NCBI RefSeq assembly: GCF_000935045.1
Contig: NZ_JYKS01000033.1
Span: forward strand, 1-64,000
Direction: 5' to 3'
Length of the DNA stretch: 64,000 nucleotides
Origin: Pseudomonas sp. 10-1B
GTDB lineage: Bacteria; Pseudomonadota; Gammaproteobacteria; Pseudomonadales; Pseudomonadaceae
Positions 8,996 to 16,837 of this stretch are shown here, one piece after another. How positions within the stretch are numbered: position 1 is the stretch's first letter; each line of letters opens with the position of its first letter. Below the pieces are notes generated by a model. It worked only from the letters and a program-made list of their open reading frames with translations, was not told the DNA's origin and did not search any database. The position numbers and the translations under genes are program-made.

Positions 8996-9558
8996 TCCTC
9001 GACCTGCTACGCCACGGTGAAACGGAACAGGGCGGCCTGCGCGGCAGCCTTGACGATGCCCTGACCGACAAGGGCTGGGCGCAGATGCGCAGCGCCGTGG
9101 CCGCGGCTGGCCCGTGGCAGGTGCTGGTCAGTTCGCCGCTGCAGCGCTGTGCGCGTTTCGCCGATGAACTGGGGGCGCAACTGAACCTGTCGGTGCAGCG
9201 TGAGCCTGCCCTGCAAGAGCTGCATTTCGGCGATTGGGAAGGCCGTAGCGCCGCGCAGATCATGCAAGATCAGGCGGATGAGCTGGGGCGCTTCTGGGCG
9301 GATCCTTACGCCTTCACGCCGCCCAATGGTGAGCCGGTTGCGGTGTTTGCCCAGCGTGTACTGGCGGCTGTCGAGCGCCTGGGCCGTCAGCATGCCGGCA
9401 AGCGCGTGCTGCTGGTCACCCATGGCGGGGTAATGCGGCTGTTGCTGGCCCAGGCCCGTGGTTTGCCGAGGGAGCAGTTGCTGCAGGTCGAAGTCGGGCA
9501 TGGCGCGTTGTTGCGGCTGGTGCTGGGCGATGACGGGCAACTGCTGGAGGCGCGCTGA
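8992..9558 (+). CDS. Alpha-ribazole-5'-phosphate phosphatase (histidine phosphatase family)
   Basis: This 188-aa protein is a phosphoglycerate-mutase-like histidine phosphatase: the RHGE box LLRHGETEQGG lies near residue 5 and the second catalytic His is in VTHGGVMRLLL near residue 142. Its position between cobT and cobS, with a four-base overlap onto cobT, makes alpha-ribazole phosphate the likely substrate (Salmonella CobC role). I leave the symbol blank because cobC is already used for the decarboxylase in this cluster. Confidence 0.88.
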   Translation: MILDLLRHGETEQGGLRGSLDDALTDKGWAQMRSAVAAAGPWQVLVSSPLQRCARFADELGAQLNLSVQREPALQELHFGDWEGRSAAQIMQDQADELGRFWADPYAFTPPNGEPVAVFAQRVLAAVERLGRQHAGKRVLLVTHGGVMRLLLAQARGLPREQLLQVEVGHGALLRLVLGDDGQLLEAR

Positions 9559-9559
9559 A

Positions 9560-10282
9560 ATGTTGCCGTTGTGGATTGCCTTGCAGTTTCTCAGCAGCCT
9601 GCCAGTGAGCCTGCCGGGCATGCCGGCACCGCGCGAGGTGGGGCGTTCGCTATTGTGCTACCCGCTGGTCGGGCTGCTGTTCGGCCTGCTGCTGTGGTTG
9701 GCCAGCCACCTGTTGCAGGGCACGCCGGCAGCGCTGCACGCGGCCTTGCTGCTGACGCTGTGGGTGCTGCTTAGTGGCGCCTTGCACCTGGATGGCCTGG
9801 CGGATAGCGCCGACGCCTGGCTAGGTGGTTTCGGCGACCGCGAGCGCACCCTGCGGATCATGAAAGACCCACGCAGCGGGCCGATTGCCGTGGTTACCCT
9901 GGTGCTGGTGCTGTTGCTGAAGTTTTGCGCCTTGTGGGTGCTGGTCGAGCAGGATATCGGGGCGCAGCTGCTGCTGGCGCCATTGATCGGGCGGGCGGCG
10001 ATGCTGGGGCTGTTTCTCGGCACGCCCTATGTTCGGCCGGGTGGCTTGGGCCAGGCGCTGGCCGAGCACCTGCCCCGGCGTGCCGCCGGGTGGGTGCTGT
10101 TGGGCAGTGCGCTGTTTTGCCTGCTGCTGGGGGGATGGACAGTGGTGCTGGCGCTGGCGGTGTTTACCTGGTTGCGGCAACTGATGTGCCGGCGCCTGGG
10201 TGGCACTACCGGAGATACCGCCGGGGCGATGCTGGAGCTGCTAGAACTGGCCATGGTGCTGGGGTTGGCGTTGGGCCTTTGA
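9560..10282 (+). CDS. cobS: Cobalamin-5'-phosphate synthase
   Basis: CobS joins adenosylcobinamide-GDP and alpha-ribazole (phosphate) to complete the nucleotide loop, at the inner membrane. The 240-aa protein has several hydrophobic segments and the metal-binding motif DGLADSADAWLGGF near residue 70, followed by MKDPRSGP. The ATG one base after the phosphatase stop is chosen. It ends the cobalamin cluster. Confidence 0.93.
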   Translation: MLPLWIALQFLSSLPVSLPGMPAPREVGRSLLCYPLVGLLFGLLLWLASHLLQGTPAALHAALLLTLWVLLSGALHLDGLADSADAWLGGFGDRERTLRIMKDPRSGPIAVVTLVLVLLLKFCALWVLVEQDIGAQLLLAPLIGRAAMLGLFLGTPYVRPGGLGQALAEHLPRRAAGWVLLGSALFCLLLGGWTVVLALAVFTWLRQLMCRRLGGTTGDTAGAMLELLELAMVLGLALGL

Positions 10283-10343
10283 ACGATCGGTCGGTGTGTG
10301 CAAAGCCCTGGGGGAACGGCGGTGCGGCGATTCTTTGTGGCTC

Positions 10344-10560
10344 TTCGCGGGCAAGCCCGCAGGTTTTGCGCTGAGCAAATACCTGTAAGCCCTGATGCGA
10401 TCCCTGTAGGAGATTCAGCCCATTGAGCTGCGCTGCCGCGCATAGAACTGATGCTGGGCGCTCCGCGAACCCTGTGGGAGCGGGCACGCCCGCGAAGAAT
10501 CCAACGCGGTGCATGGCACCGGCTGCGCCGGTGTTCGCGGGCACGCCCGCTCCCACAGGG
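10344..10560. repeat. REP core and a REP pair (GGGC-type)
   Basis: A solitary core (TTCGCGGGCAAGCCCGC) lies at 10344-10360. A pair at 10471-10560 has two inverted cores around a spacer that contains GGCACCGGC, the same spacer and orientation as the left-edge 120-bp units. Confidence 0.85.
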
Positions 10561-10830
10561 TCCCCGCTAAGTCAGTAAGTTATGTGCAGTTCTATGAGAG
10601 CAGCCCCAGTAAGGTCTGCAGAAACCTTGACTGACTGGTGCGCGTGATCTGCCCGCGCTTTACCGGCAATTGGTCGCGGCCATTCGCGAGGAGGATGCCG
10701 ATACACCGACCAGAGCTTACCGGACCCGCAGGCACGCAAGGCCACTGCGGAGTTCCAGCCGATTCGCCGGCGCTTGAACCCTGGCTGAGGTTTTTCGGCA
10801 ATCATGAAATCTCTTGCAACACCCGGGACG
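10561..10830. other. Non-coding gap before the MarR gene
   Basis: About 270 bp with no convincing gene. One open stretch near 10640-10780 reads as a short peptide with no start context and no recognisable family. It may be a decayed gene end; I see nothing firm. Confidence 0.4.
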
Positions 10831-10844
10831 CGGGTATATACACG
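10831..10844. promoter_or_regulatory. Candidate MarR operator upstream of the regulator gene
   Basis: CGGGTATATACACG matches 13 of 14 bases of the perfect palindrome found before the downstream MFS gene (11272-11285). It lies 5 bp before the marR ATG, suggesting autoregulation. Confidence 0.6.
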
Positions 10845-10849
10845 TATCC

Positions 10850-11254
10850 ATGCTGACCAGTGAATGCATCTGTACCCACCTGCGTCGTGCCGCCCGTGGG
10901 GTGAGCCGGCATTACGACGAAGCCCTTGCCGGCTTCGGGGTCAATGTTGCCCAGTTTTCCCTGTTGCGTCATCTGCAGCGCCTCGATCGGCCGAGTATCA
11001 CTACCCTGGCCGAGGCCATGGGCCTGGAGCGCAGCACCCTGGGCCGCAACCTGCGGGTGCTGGAGGCTGAAGGGCTGGTGGCCCTGGCCGATGGTGACGA
11101 CCAGCGCAACCGCGTGGTGCTGCTGACAGATGCCGGTACGCAACTGCTGCGCGCTGCCCATCCAGCGTGGGAACAAGCCCAGACCGAACTGGTGGAGCGG
11201 CTGGGGGTAGGGCAGCGGGATGAACTGGTGCGTTTGCTGAACCAACTGGCCTGA
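10850..11254 (+). CDS. MarR-family transcriptional regulator
   Basis: A 134-aa winged-helix regulator. It shows the MarR core: RAARGVSRHYDEAL near the N-terminus, the recognition helix region TLAEAMGLERSTLGRNLRVL near residue 58, and the wing GDDQRNRVVLLTDAG near 85. It has two Cys at residues 6 and 8. The start at 10850 has no ribosome site and is almost touched by a candidate operator, so the mRNA may be leaderless or nearly so. The following MFS gene has the same palindrome in its promoter, so the regulator probably represses itself and that transporter. Confidence 0.9.
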   Translation: MLTSECICTHLRRAARGVSRHYDEALAGFGVNVAQFSLLRHLQRLDRPSITTLAEAMGLERSTLGRNLRVLEAEGLVALADGDDQRNRVVLLTDAGTQLLRAAHPAWEQAQTELVERLGVGQRDELVRLLNQLA

Positions 11255-11271
11255 AGTGATACGACTATATG

Positions 11272-11285
11272 CGGGTATATACCCG
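11272..11285. promoter_or_regulatory. Candidate MarR operator before the MFS gene
   Basis: CGGGTATATACCCG is a perfect 14-bp palindrome 33 bp before the MFS start and matches the site upstream of the MarR gene at 13 of 14 positions. Confidence 0.65.
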
Positions 11286-11318
11286 TAATTACCTTGCGAT
11301 GTGCTGGAGATAACGACA

Positions 11319-12521
11319 ATGACTTCGGTGTGGCGAACCAGCGGGTGGGTATTGGTGGGGGCGGCATTGATCCTGGCGCTGTCCCTGGGCGTGCGGCATG
11401 GGTTCGGTCTGTTCCTGGCGCCGATGAGCGCCGACTTTGGCTGGGGGCGTGAGGTGTTCGCCTTCGCCATTGCCTTGCAGAACCTGATCTGGGGGCTGGC
11501 GCAACCGTTCGCTGGTGCCCTGGCCGACCGCCTGGGGGCGGCGCGGGTGGTGATCATCGGTGGCATTCTCTACGCCGCCGGGTTGATGTTGATGGGCATG
11601 GCCGATTCGGCCTGGTCGCTGTCGCTGAGTGCTGGCTTGTTGATCGGCATCGGCCTGTCCGGCACCTCGTTCTCGGTCATCCTCGGCGTAGTCGGGCGTG
11701 CTGTGCCTGCCGAGAAGCGCAGCATGGCCATGGGTATCGCCAGCGCTGCCGGCTCGTTCGGCCAGTTCGCCATGTTGCCGGGTACTCTTGGCCTGATCCA
11801 GTGGCTGGGCTGGTCCGCAGCGTTGTTGGTACTGGGCTTGCTGGTGGCGTTGATCGTGCCCTTCGTCGGCCTGTTGCGCGACCGCCCGCTGCCCAGCCAT
11901 GGCGCCGAACAGACCCTGGCCCAGGCCCTGCGCGAGGCTTGTTCGCACTCCGGTTTCTGGTTGCTGGCGCTGGGCTTCTTCGTCTGTGGTTTCCAGGTGG
12001 TGTTCATTGGCGTGCACTTGCCGGCCTACCTGGTTGATCAGCACCTGGCCGCGACCACCGGTACCACGGTGCTGGCGCTGGTCGGCCTGTTCAATATCGT
12101 CGGTACCTTCACTGCCGGCTGGCTAGGCGGGCGCATGTCCAAACCGCGCCTGCTGACTGGGTTGTACCTGCTGCGTGGGGTAGTGATCGTGCTGTTCCTC
12201 TGGGCGCCGGTAAGCGAGTTCAGTGCTTACCTGTTCGGCATCGCCATGGGCCTGTTGTGGCTTTCCACGGTGCCGCTGACCAATGGCACCGTGGCCACGG
12301 TATTCGGCGTGCGCAACCTGTCCATGCTGGGCGGCATCGTCTTCCTGTTCCACCAGCTGGGTGCGTTCCTGGGCGGCTGGTTGGGTGGGGTGGTGTATGA
12401 CCGCACCGGCAGCTACGACCTGGTCTGGCAGATTTCCATCCTGCTCAGCCTGCTGGCTGCCGCGCTCAACTGGCCGGTGCGCGAACGCCCGGTTGCCCGC
12501 TTGCAGGCCCAGGCCGCATGA
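11319..12521 (+). CDS. MFS transporter, probable efflux or organic-anion permease
   Basis: A 400-aa major facilitator protein with about 12 hydrophobic segments and the loop 2-3 motif FAGALADRLGAARVV near residue 66. The start at 11319 is preferred because CTGGAG lies at proper spacing. It follows the MarR gene by 64 bp with a shared operator palindrome in between, so it is the likely regulated target. The substrate cannot be read from the sequence; oxalate/formate or cyanate-type carriers and drug exporters share this pattern. A 40-codon membrane ORF overlaps its stop. Confidence 0.87.
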   Translation: MTSVWRTSGWVLVGAALILALSLGVRHGFGLFLAPMSADFGWGREVFAFAIALQNLIWGLAQPFAGALADRLGAARVVIIGGILYAAGLMLMGMADSAWSLSLSAGLLIGIGLSGTSFSVILGVVGRAVPAEKRSMAMGIASAAGSFGQFAMLPGTLGLIQWLGWSAALLVLGLLVALIVPFVGLLRDRPLPSHGAEQTLAQALREACSHSGFWLLALGFFVCGFQVVFIGVHLPAYLVDQHLAATTGTTVLALVGLFNIVGTFTAGWLGGRMSKPRLLTGLYLLRGVVIVLFLWAPVSEFSAYLFGIAMGLLWLSTVPLTNGTVATVFGVRNLSMLGGIVFLFHQLGAFLGGWLGGVVYDRTGSYDLVWQISILLSLLAAALNWPVRERPVARLQAQAA

Positions 12522-12640
12522 ACCGCTACCTGGCTCGCGGGCTGCTGGCCATTGCCGCGCTGTTGCTGCTGGCGCTGGTGTGGTGGGGTTGGCACCAGGG
12601 GGGCATGGTGTTGATGCAGCTGGGCATGAGTGTTTGTTAG
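12518..12640 (+). CDS. Small single-pass membrane protein, 40 aa
   Basis: The ATG overlaps the MFS stop codon (ATGA), which suggests translational coupling. The peptide has a short basic N-terminus (MNRYLARG), then one strong hydrophobic helix (LLAIAALLLLALVWWGW), and ends in Cys. The stop is placed against the converging end of the mini-fic gene. I know no family for it. It could be an accessory peptide of the transporter or a chance frame; the overlap and clean transmembrane pattern favour a real gene. Confidence 0.55.
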   Translation: MNRYLARGLLAIAALLLLALVWWGWHQGGMVLMQLGMSVC

Positions 12641-12801
12641 GCGATGGGGGCGCCGATGCACCGGCGGAAAATTGCTGTCAAAGGTCGCAGGTCACAGTGG
12701 TACGCCGCGACATTGGCGTTTAACCACTGTTCTGGCTCAACTGCCCACCAGTTGATGTCATAGCCCGCGTTGTCTTGCTCGATGCCGTATTTATCGCGCA
12801 T
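12637..12801 (-). pseudogene. Internally deleted fic gene (Fic AMP-transferase remnant)
   Basis: The 54-codon frame reads MRDKYGIEQD, the usual Fic N-terminus, directly followed by a segment resembling the normal Fic C-terminus (NAGYDINWW, then LTAIFRRCIG). The region between, roughly 130-150 residues, is missing, including the catalytic HPFx(D/E)GN motif, yet the frame is kept. The start overlaps the yhfG stop as TGATG, the normal antitoxin-toxin arrangement. It cannot AMPylate targets. It is either a decaying toxin or a retained short peptide. The Fic assignment comes from recalled family sequence and is moderately strong. Confidence 0.75.
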
Positions 12802-12971
12802 CAGCGGGCGTGCTTGAGAAACGCCTTGAGCACATCTTCTTTGGCTGGTAAAGGCTTCTCGGCATCTTCAGCAGAGGTGGCGAACCCTTCTAGGCGCAGG
12901 CTTGCTGCATAGTTGGAGCGACGCTTGCTGGCGGCATGGGCTTTCTTGGCTTGCAGACTGATCGGGGCCAT
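12801..12971 (-). CDS. yhfG: YhfG-family Fic antitoxin
   Basis: A 56-aa protein with the YhfG pattern: a basic N-terminal helix (KKAHAASKRRSNYAASLRLEG) and an acidic-amphipathic tail. In enterobacteria YhfG is the small antitoxin that inhibits Fic by blocking its ATP site. The gene looks intact and overlaps the downstream mini-fic by one base. A minus-strand TATAAT lies at 13003-13008, about 30 bp before the ATG. With the toxin domain gone, the antitoxin may be an orphan. Confidence 0.8.
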   Translation of the reverse strand: MAPISLQAKKAHAASKRRSNYAASLRLEGFATSAEDAEKPLPAKEDVLKAFLKHAR

Positions 12972-13109
12972 TGATTGACTCGCTCAGTGTTGAGGTGCGG
13001 GAATTATAACGCAAAGTATGGGTGACAGGTTCGCGAAGCAGGGTGGGCATGAGTATGCGTCTGGCGCTACCCTGCAAGCTCAAGGATTGTCTTGCGGGAG
13101 AAACTAACC

Positions 13110-13661
13110 ATGCGTGCACATTGGTTGACGGTGCCGGTGCTGGTTGCGCTTGCCAGCACATCGAGCTGGGCTGCCGATTGCCCGGCGTTGTTGCAGGGCA
13201 GCCTGCCGGAGTTGCGGGGCAAGGGGCAGATCGAGTTGTGTCAGCGCTTTGCCGGCAAGCCGCTGGTGGTGGTCAACACGGCCAGTTATTGCGGTTTTGC
13301 ACCGCAGTTCGAGGGGCTCGAGGCGACCTACAAGGAATATCACGGGCAAGGTCTGGAGATGCTTGGTGTGCCGTCCAACGACTTCAAGCAGGAAGATGCC
13401 GATAGCGAGAAGACGGCCAAGGTCTGCTATGCCAACTACGGCGTTACTTTCACCATGACCAAGGCGCAGGCGGTGCGGGGCAAGGACGCGATTCCGCTGT
13501 TCACTGAGCTGGCCAGCCAAAGTAGTGCGCCGAAGTGGAATTTCTACAAGTATGTGGTGGACCGTAAGGGCAAGGTGATCGGCAATTTCTCCAGCCTGAC
13601 CAAGCCGGATGATCCGGCGTTCCGGGCAGCTATCGAAAAGGCCATTGCCTCGCAGCAGTGA
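13110..13661 (+). CDS. Glutathione peroxidase, exported
   Basis: A 183-aa thiol peroxidase of the glutathione peroxidase family. An N-terminal signal peptide (to about residue 22, SSWAAD) points to the periplasm. The peroxidatic Cys sits in NTASYCGFAPQFEGL near residue 60, followed by GVPSNDF (the family usually has a Gln here: PxNQF; Asp is seen instead) and the WNFYKYVVDRKG motif. Ribosome site GGGAG precedes the ATG at 13110. It should reduce hydroperoxides, probably using thioredoxin-like donors. BtuE is the enterobacterial relative, but that one is cytosolic or periplasmic by report, so I give no symbol. Confidence 0.9.
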   Translation: MRAHWLTVPVLVALASTSSWAADCPALLQGSLPELRGKGQIELCQRFAGKPLVVVNTASYCGFAPQFEGLEATYKEYHGQGLEMLGVPSNDFKQEDADSEKTAKVCYANYGVTFTMTKAQAVRGKDAIPLFTELASQSSAPKWNFYKYVVDRKGKVIGNFSSLTKPDDPAFRAAIEKAIASQQ

Positions 13662-13735
13662 TCTAGCTGCTCTTGCTCTTGCTTCGGCTTTTGCTTTTGC
13701 TTCTAAGCGCGCGATAGTTCAGGCGCCGCAGATTG

Positions 13736-13985
13736 CGACTTCAGGAGGCCGAGCGAAGGGCATGCGGAGGGAGGTGACGGGCATGGATGCCCGTCAAGCG
13801 CTGAGGCCCCATGGATGGGGCCTGCAGCGCGTACTCCCGGGAGCATGCCCGTAGCGAGGGGACCCCGGAGCGAAGCGTAGGGGCCGGATGATGGGAGCGG
13901 GCGGTTTTTGGTTACTTTTTGCCAAGACAAAAAGTGACCCGCCGTAAGGGCGGAAAGGTGACTTGGCGCCACCATCGCCAATGAA
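13736..13985. repeat. Left arm of a long inverted repeat
   Basis: About 250 bp that is repeated in inverse orientation at 14075-14323 with an estimated 80-90 percent identity. It contains the TTTTTGGTTACTTTTTG element and an oligo-CTTGCT tract beside it (13670-13705). Short frames inside it are spurious. Confidence 0.85.
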
Positions 13986-14074
13986 TGTTGACCTCGTTGT
14001 TGATGCCCACGTCTGAAGGCGAAAGCGAAAAGCGGCAAAGTGCTGGTTTCGATCTCGCGCATAGTCCATTTGCG
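13986..14074. other. Spacer between inverted repeat arms
   Basis: About 90 bp unique sequence between the two arms; no gene seen. Confidence 0.6.
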
Positions 14075-14323
14075 ATGGCGACGCTAACTCACCTTTTCGC
14101 CTTACGGCGAGTCACTTTTTGTCAAACGAACGCGACAAAAAGTAACCAAAAAACGCTGCGCTCCCATCATCCGGCCCCTGCGCTGCGCTCCGGGGTTCCC
14201 TCACTCCGGCCTTGCTCCCGGGAGTACGCGCTGCAGGCCCCATCCATGGGGCCTCAGCGCTTGACGGGCATCCATGCCCGTCACCTCCCTCCGCAAGGCC
14301 TGCGTTCGGCCTCCTGAAGTCGC
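14075..14323. repeat. Right arm of the long inverted repeat
   Basis: Inverse copy of 13736-13985. Conserved blocks include GACGGGCATGGATGCCCGTC and the CTCCCGGGAGTACGCG stretch. It ends directly against the hexanucleotide tract at 14325. Confidence 0.85.
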
Positions 14324-14324
14324 G

Positions 14325-14384
14325 AAGATCAAGATCAAGATCAAGATCAAGATCAAGATCAAGATCAAGAGCAAGAGCAAGAGC
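14325..14384. repeat. Hexanucleotide tandem repeat
   Basis: Seven AAGATC units followed by three AAGAGC units, a candidate variable-number repeat. A diverged counterpart (CTTGCT-like) flanks the other arm near 13670-13705. Confidence 0.95.
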
Positions 14385-14403
14385 AAAGGCAGGTGCGGGC
14401 ATG

Positions 14404-14430
14404 AAAAAACCGCCACAAGGGCGGTTTTTC
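14404..14430 (-). terminator. Intrinsic terminator of the FadL-like gene
   Basis: Stem ACCGCC / GGGCGGT-type hairpin with flanking A and T runs on both sides, 17 bp beyond the minus-strand gene's stop. It could work in both directions. Confidence 0.8.
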
Positions 14431-14446
14431 ATGCAACGCGTATGAA

Positions 14447-15733
14447 TCAGAAACGGTAGGTGAGGGAAGCACCGATACCGTGAGCGCTGTTCTCATACTT
14501 GGCCTGGTAGCTGCCTTTCAAGAGACCTTCCGTTGGCTCACTTGGCAGATTGTTGATCTTGGTGTCCTCTTCCCACAAGTAGGAGTAGGCAATATCGATG
14601 GTCATATCGTCGTTCGGACTCCAGCCGGCACCAAAGCTAACCGCCTTGCGGTCTCCGGTAGGAATGCGTGGCGAGCGATCGTGGTTGTTGGTGGGCGATT
14701 GGTCGACGGAGAAGCCTGCGCGAAGGGTCCACTCCTTGTTCACCTTATAGGCGGCACCAATGGCGTGTGCCCAAGTGTCATGCCAGTTCTGCTCTTCGTC
14801 GATGGTCTGCAGCGGATAGCCCGCTGGCGCTTCGTTCTTTACAACGATGCTTTCCAGGCGACTCCAGCGAGTCCAGGTGCTACCCATATACAGTGTCCAG
14901 TGGTCATCCAGTTCATGGGTGACCGAGAAGTCCACGGACTCCGGTGTCTTGATTTTCAGGCTGGCGTCAAATTTGCCGTTGAGGCCCAGGGCCGCAACCG
15001 GATAGGAAACACGGGTATCGCCTTCAAGCTTGTAGTCGACCATCGAGTGATAGGTCAGGCCCAGGCGGGTACGGTCCGTCGCTTGTACAAGTACCCCCAC
15101 GTTGTAACCGATGGCGGTGTCGTCGCCTTTGATCTTGACTTCGCCGTCAGGGCCGCCGCCAATGATCGCTGGAAGGGCGCTGCTGCTCAGGTTCGAGCCC
15201 AGTTCACCCTTGATGCGGTTGATGGTGGGGCCAAAACCGATCGAAACCTTGTCGTTGAAGGCATAGCTGATGGTTGGCTGGAAGGTGACAACTTCGACCT
15301 TGCTCTTCTTGCCCCAGTAGCGTGCCGCGTCATCGCTACCGTAGTCGGTGATCAGGCCGTATGGCACATACACACCGAAGCCCACGCTCCAGTGATCATC
15401 GATTGGCTTGACGTAGTAGCCCATGGGAACACCCACGAACGGGACCATGTCTCCATCGGTTTCCCCCCCGAAATTGCTACCACGGCCCGAAATATCTGAC
15501 TTGGCAATGACGGCAGCGCCGCCGACTGTGACCTGTTCTCGCTTGAGGCGCGACATGCCTGCTGGGTTGCCGTACACAGTGCTGGCATCTTCGGCAGAAG
15601 ACGAACGTCCCGCAAAACCGGTTCCCATGCCGCTGATGCTCTGTTCATTCAGCGCGAAACCTGCGGCGAACAATTGGCTGGAAGCAAGCGCAATAGCTAC
15701 GCCGAGGGAGGTTTTGAGCATTACTTTTTTCAT
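14447..15733 (-). CDS. FadL-family outer-membrane transport protein
   Basis: A 428-aa outer-membrane beta-barrel of the FadL/TodX type, which lets long-chain fatty acids or hydrophobic aromatics cross the outer membrane. A signal peptide ends near residue 23 (LFAAGFALNEQS), followed by the N-terminal plug signature GMGTGFAGRSSSAEDASTVY and NPAGM. The last residue is Phe (LTYRF), as expected for barrel assembly. AAGGAG precedes the ATG. It stands alone, with a terminator behind it. The substrate is unknown. Confidence 0.9.
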   Translation of the reverse strand: MKKVMLKTSLGVAIALASSQLFAAGFALNEQSISGMGTGFAGRSSSAEDASTVYGNPAGMSRLKREQVTVGGAAVIAKSDISGRGSNFGGETDGDMVPFVGVPMGYYVKPIDDHWSVGFGVYVPYGLITDYGSDDAARYWGKKSKVEVVTFQPTISYAFNDKVSIGFGPTINRIKGELGSNLSSSALPAIIGGGPDGEVKIKGDDTAIGYNVGVLVQATDRTRLGLTYHSMVDYKLEGDTRVSYPVAALGLNGKFDASLKIKTPESVDFSVTHELDDHWTLYMGSTWTRWSRLESIVVKNEAPAGYPLQTIDEEQNWHDTWAHAIGAAYKVNKEWTLRAGFSVDQSPTNNHDRSPRIPTGDRKAVSFGAGWSPNDDMTIDIAYSYLWEEDTKINNLPSEPTEGLLKGSYQAKYENSAHGIGASLTYRF

Positions 15734-15880
15734 TATTAGAAAACTCCTTGGGATCTCCGGGGCGAAAAGCTACCAACAAATCACGCGCCGCGCTATAGCC
15801 TGTATCGCAGGAGATAGAGCGGTTTTGTAGGACAATCCAACCAAAATTCCCTTTTTTCCGGTTACGCTGTAGGAAGCGTC

Positions 15881-16363
15881 TTAAGATGCCTGTGGCAATT
15901 TCTGATCTATGCAGGTATGCCAGGCATGGGTGAAGTCGCGCAGGCGACCCTGAGGGTTGAAAACTTGTCGCCAGATCCGCGCCAGCGCCAATAGATCGTC
16001 GGCGGCAGGCAGCGGTGTGGCCTGCTCTTCGACGAGCATCCAGGCAATGGCGGTGGAATAACGCAGGTTGACGGTGAGTTCCAAATGCGGGCCGCCGAGG
16101 AAGGCGTGCTGGCTGGCCAGGCCGCGGACCAGGCTGGCCAGGTCGGGGTCACGGGCCAGGTAATCGTCCCACAGCGCCTGGTGACGCTGTTCGCCGATGC
16201 GGTACAGGCCGTGCCCACGGCGGTCGTGCAAGGCCGACCCCAGTGCCGACTGGCTGGCGGCGATGCCCAGCAACAAGGCTTCGGCGCTGGCGCATTGACG
16301 GTTCAGGTAGACCAGGGTGGGTCGGATCACATACTGACACAATTCATTCGCCGCGATACCCAT
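15881..16363 (-). CDS. Conserved hypothetical protein, 160 aa
   Basis: I do not recognise the family. The start at 16363 has GAGGG upstream and gives MGIAANELCQYVIRP; a longer frame to 16447 lacks a ribosome site. The protein is soluble, mostly helical in pattern, with no signal peptide. It has the distinctive stretches LLLGIAASQSALGS and RRGHGLYRIGEQRHQALW. Isolated between the FadL-like gene and another small unknown, both on the same strand. Confidence 0.65.
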   Translation of the reverse strand: MGIAANELCQYVIRPTLVYLNRQCASAEALLLGIAASQSALGSALHDRRGHGLYRIGEQRHQALWDDYLARDPDLASLVRGLASQHAFLGGPHLELTVNLRYSTAIAWMLVEEQATPLPAADDLLALARIWRQVFNPQGRLRDFTHAWHTCIDQKLPQAS

Positions 16364-16612
16364 GATGCCCTCGAGCAGTAAAGGGCCGGACGGGCACTGG
16401 AGCTTGGCAGCTGGTGAAGGATCAGGCCCGCCGGAAGCGGTAAGCACCGCTCGAGTTGAAGTGTAGTGTGATAATCGTGGTGTAAAGAGCTGTTTTTAAA
16501 TCGATTGCTGCCTGACGTATCGGGCTATATGCCCTAAGGCAATTACGCCAAGAACGTTCAGGCAGGCTTGCGATGGCATGATTCAGAGGCTGAATACCGC
16601 GGTATTCGCCGC

Positions 16613-16837
16613 TCACGCGGTGAGCGACTGGCGGGTTCGGGCGATGACTGCCTGCAGCGGTTCGCTGCGGCTGTACTGCTCGGGGTACAGGCGCTCGGTG
16701 TGGCAGGCGACGCCGTGTTCGTCTACCAGGGTGAAACTGAAGCTGCCCTTGCGAGGGGCAACGATAAGGCACTTCAACGGCGAGAAGGCCTGGGAGAGGG
16801 TGCCAATGGCAGCCTGAATCTGATGATGAGTTTGCAT
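16613..16837 (-). CDS. Small conserved hypothetical protein, 74 aa
   Basis: The protein begins MQTHHQIQAAIGTLSQAF. Its central part (KCLIVAPRKGSFSFTLVDEHG) looks like a small beta sheet, followed by a helix. No signal or membrane segment is seen. The start at 16837 is the most family-like N-terminus, though the ribosome site (GGAAC) is weak; the longer frame to 16960 is not convincing. Function unknown. Confidence 0.55.
   Translation of the reverse strand: MQTHHQIQAAIGTLSQAFSPLKCLIVAPRKGSFSFTLVDEHGVACHTERLYPEQYSRSEPLQAVIARTRQSLTA

Noticed and set aside
10638..10856. 72-codon frame before the MarR gene
   Set aside because: It overlaps the promoter and operator and has no recognisable content; kept only as a possible decayed gene in the gap entry.
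12868..13161. 97-codon minus-strand frame overlapping the peroxidase start
   Set aside because: It conflicts with the well supported peroxidase and yhfG frames.
13703..14445. Short frames in the inverted repeat, with KIKIKIK or MDARQALRPHGW stretches
   Set aside because: They come from the repeat arms and hexamer tract and are copied in inverse in the other arm; no start context.
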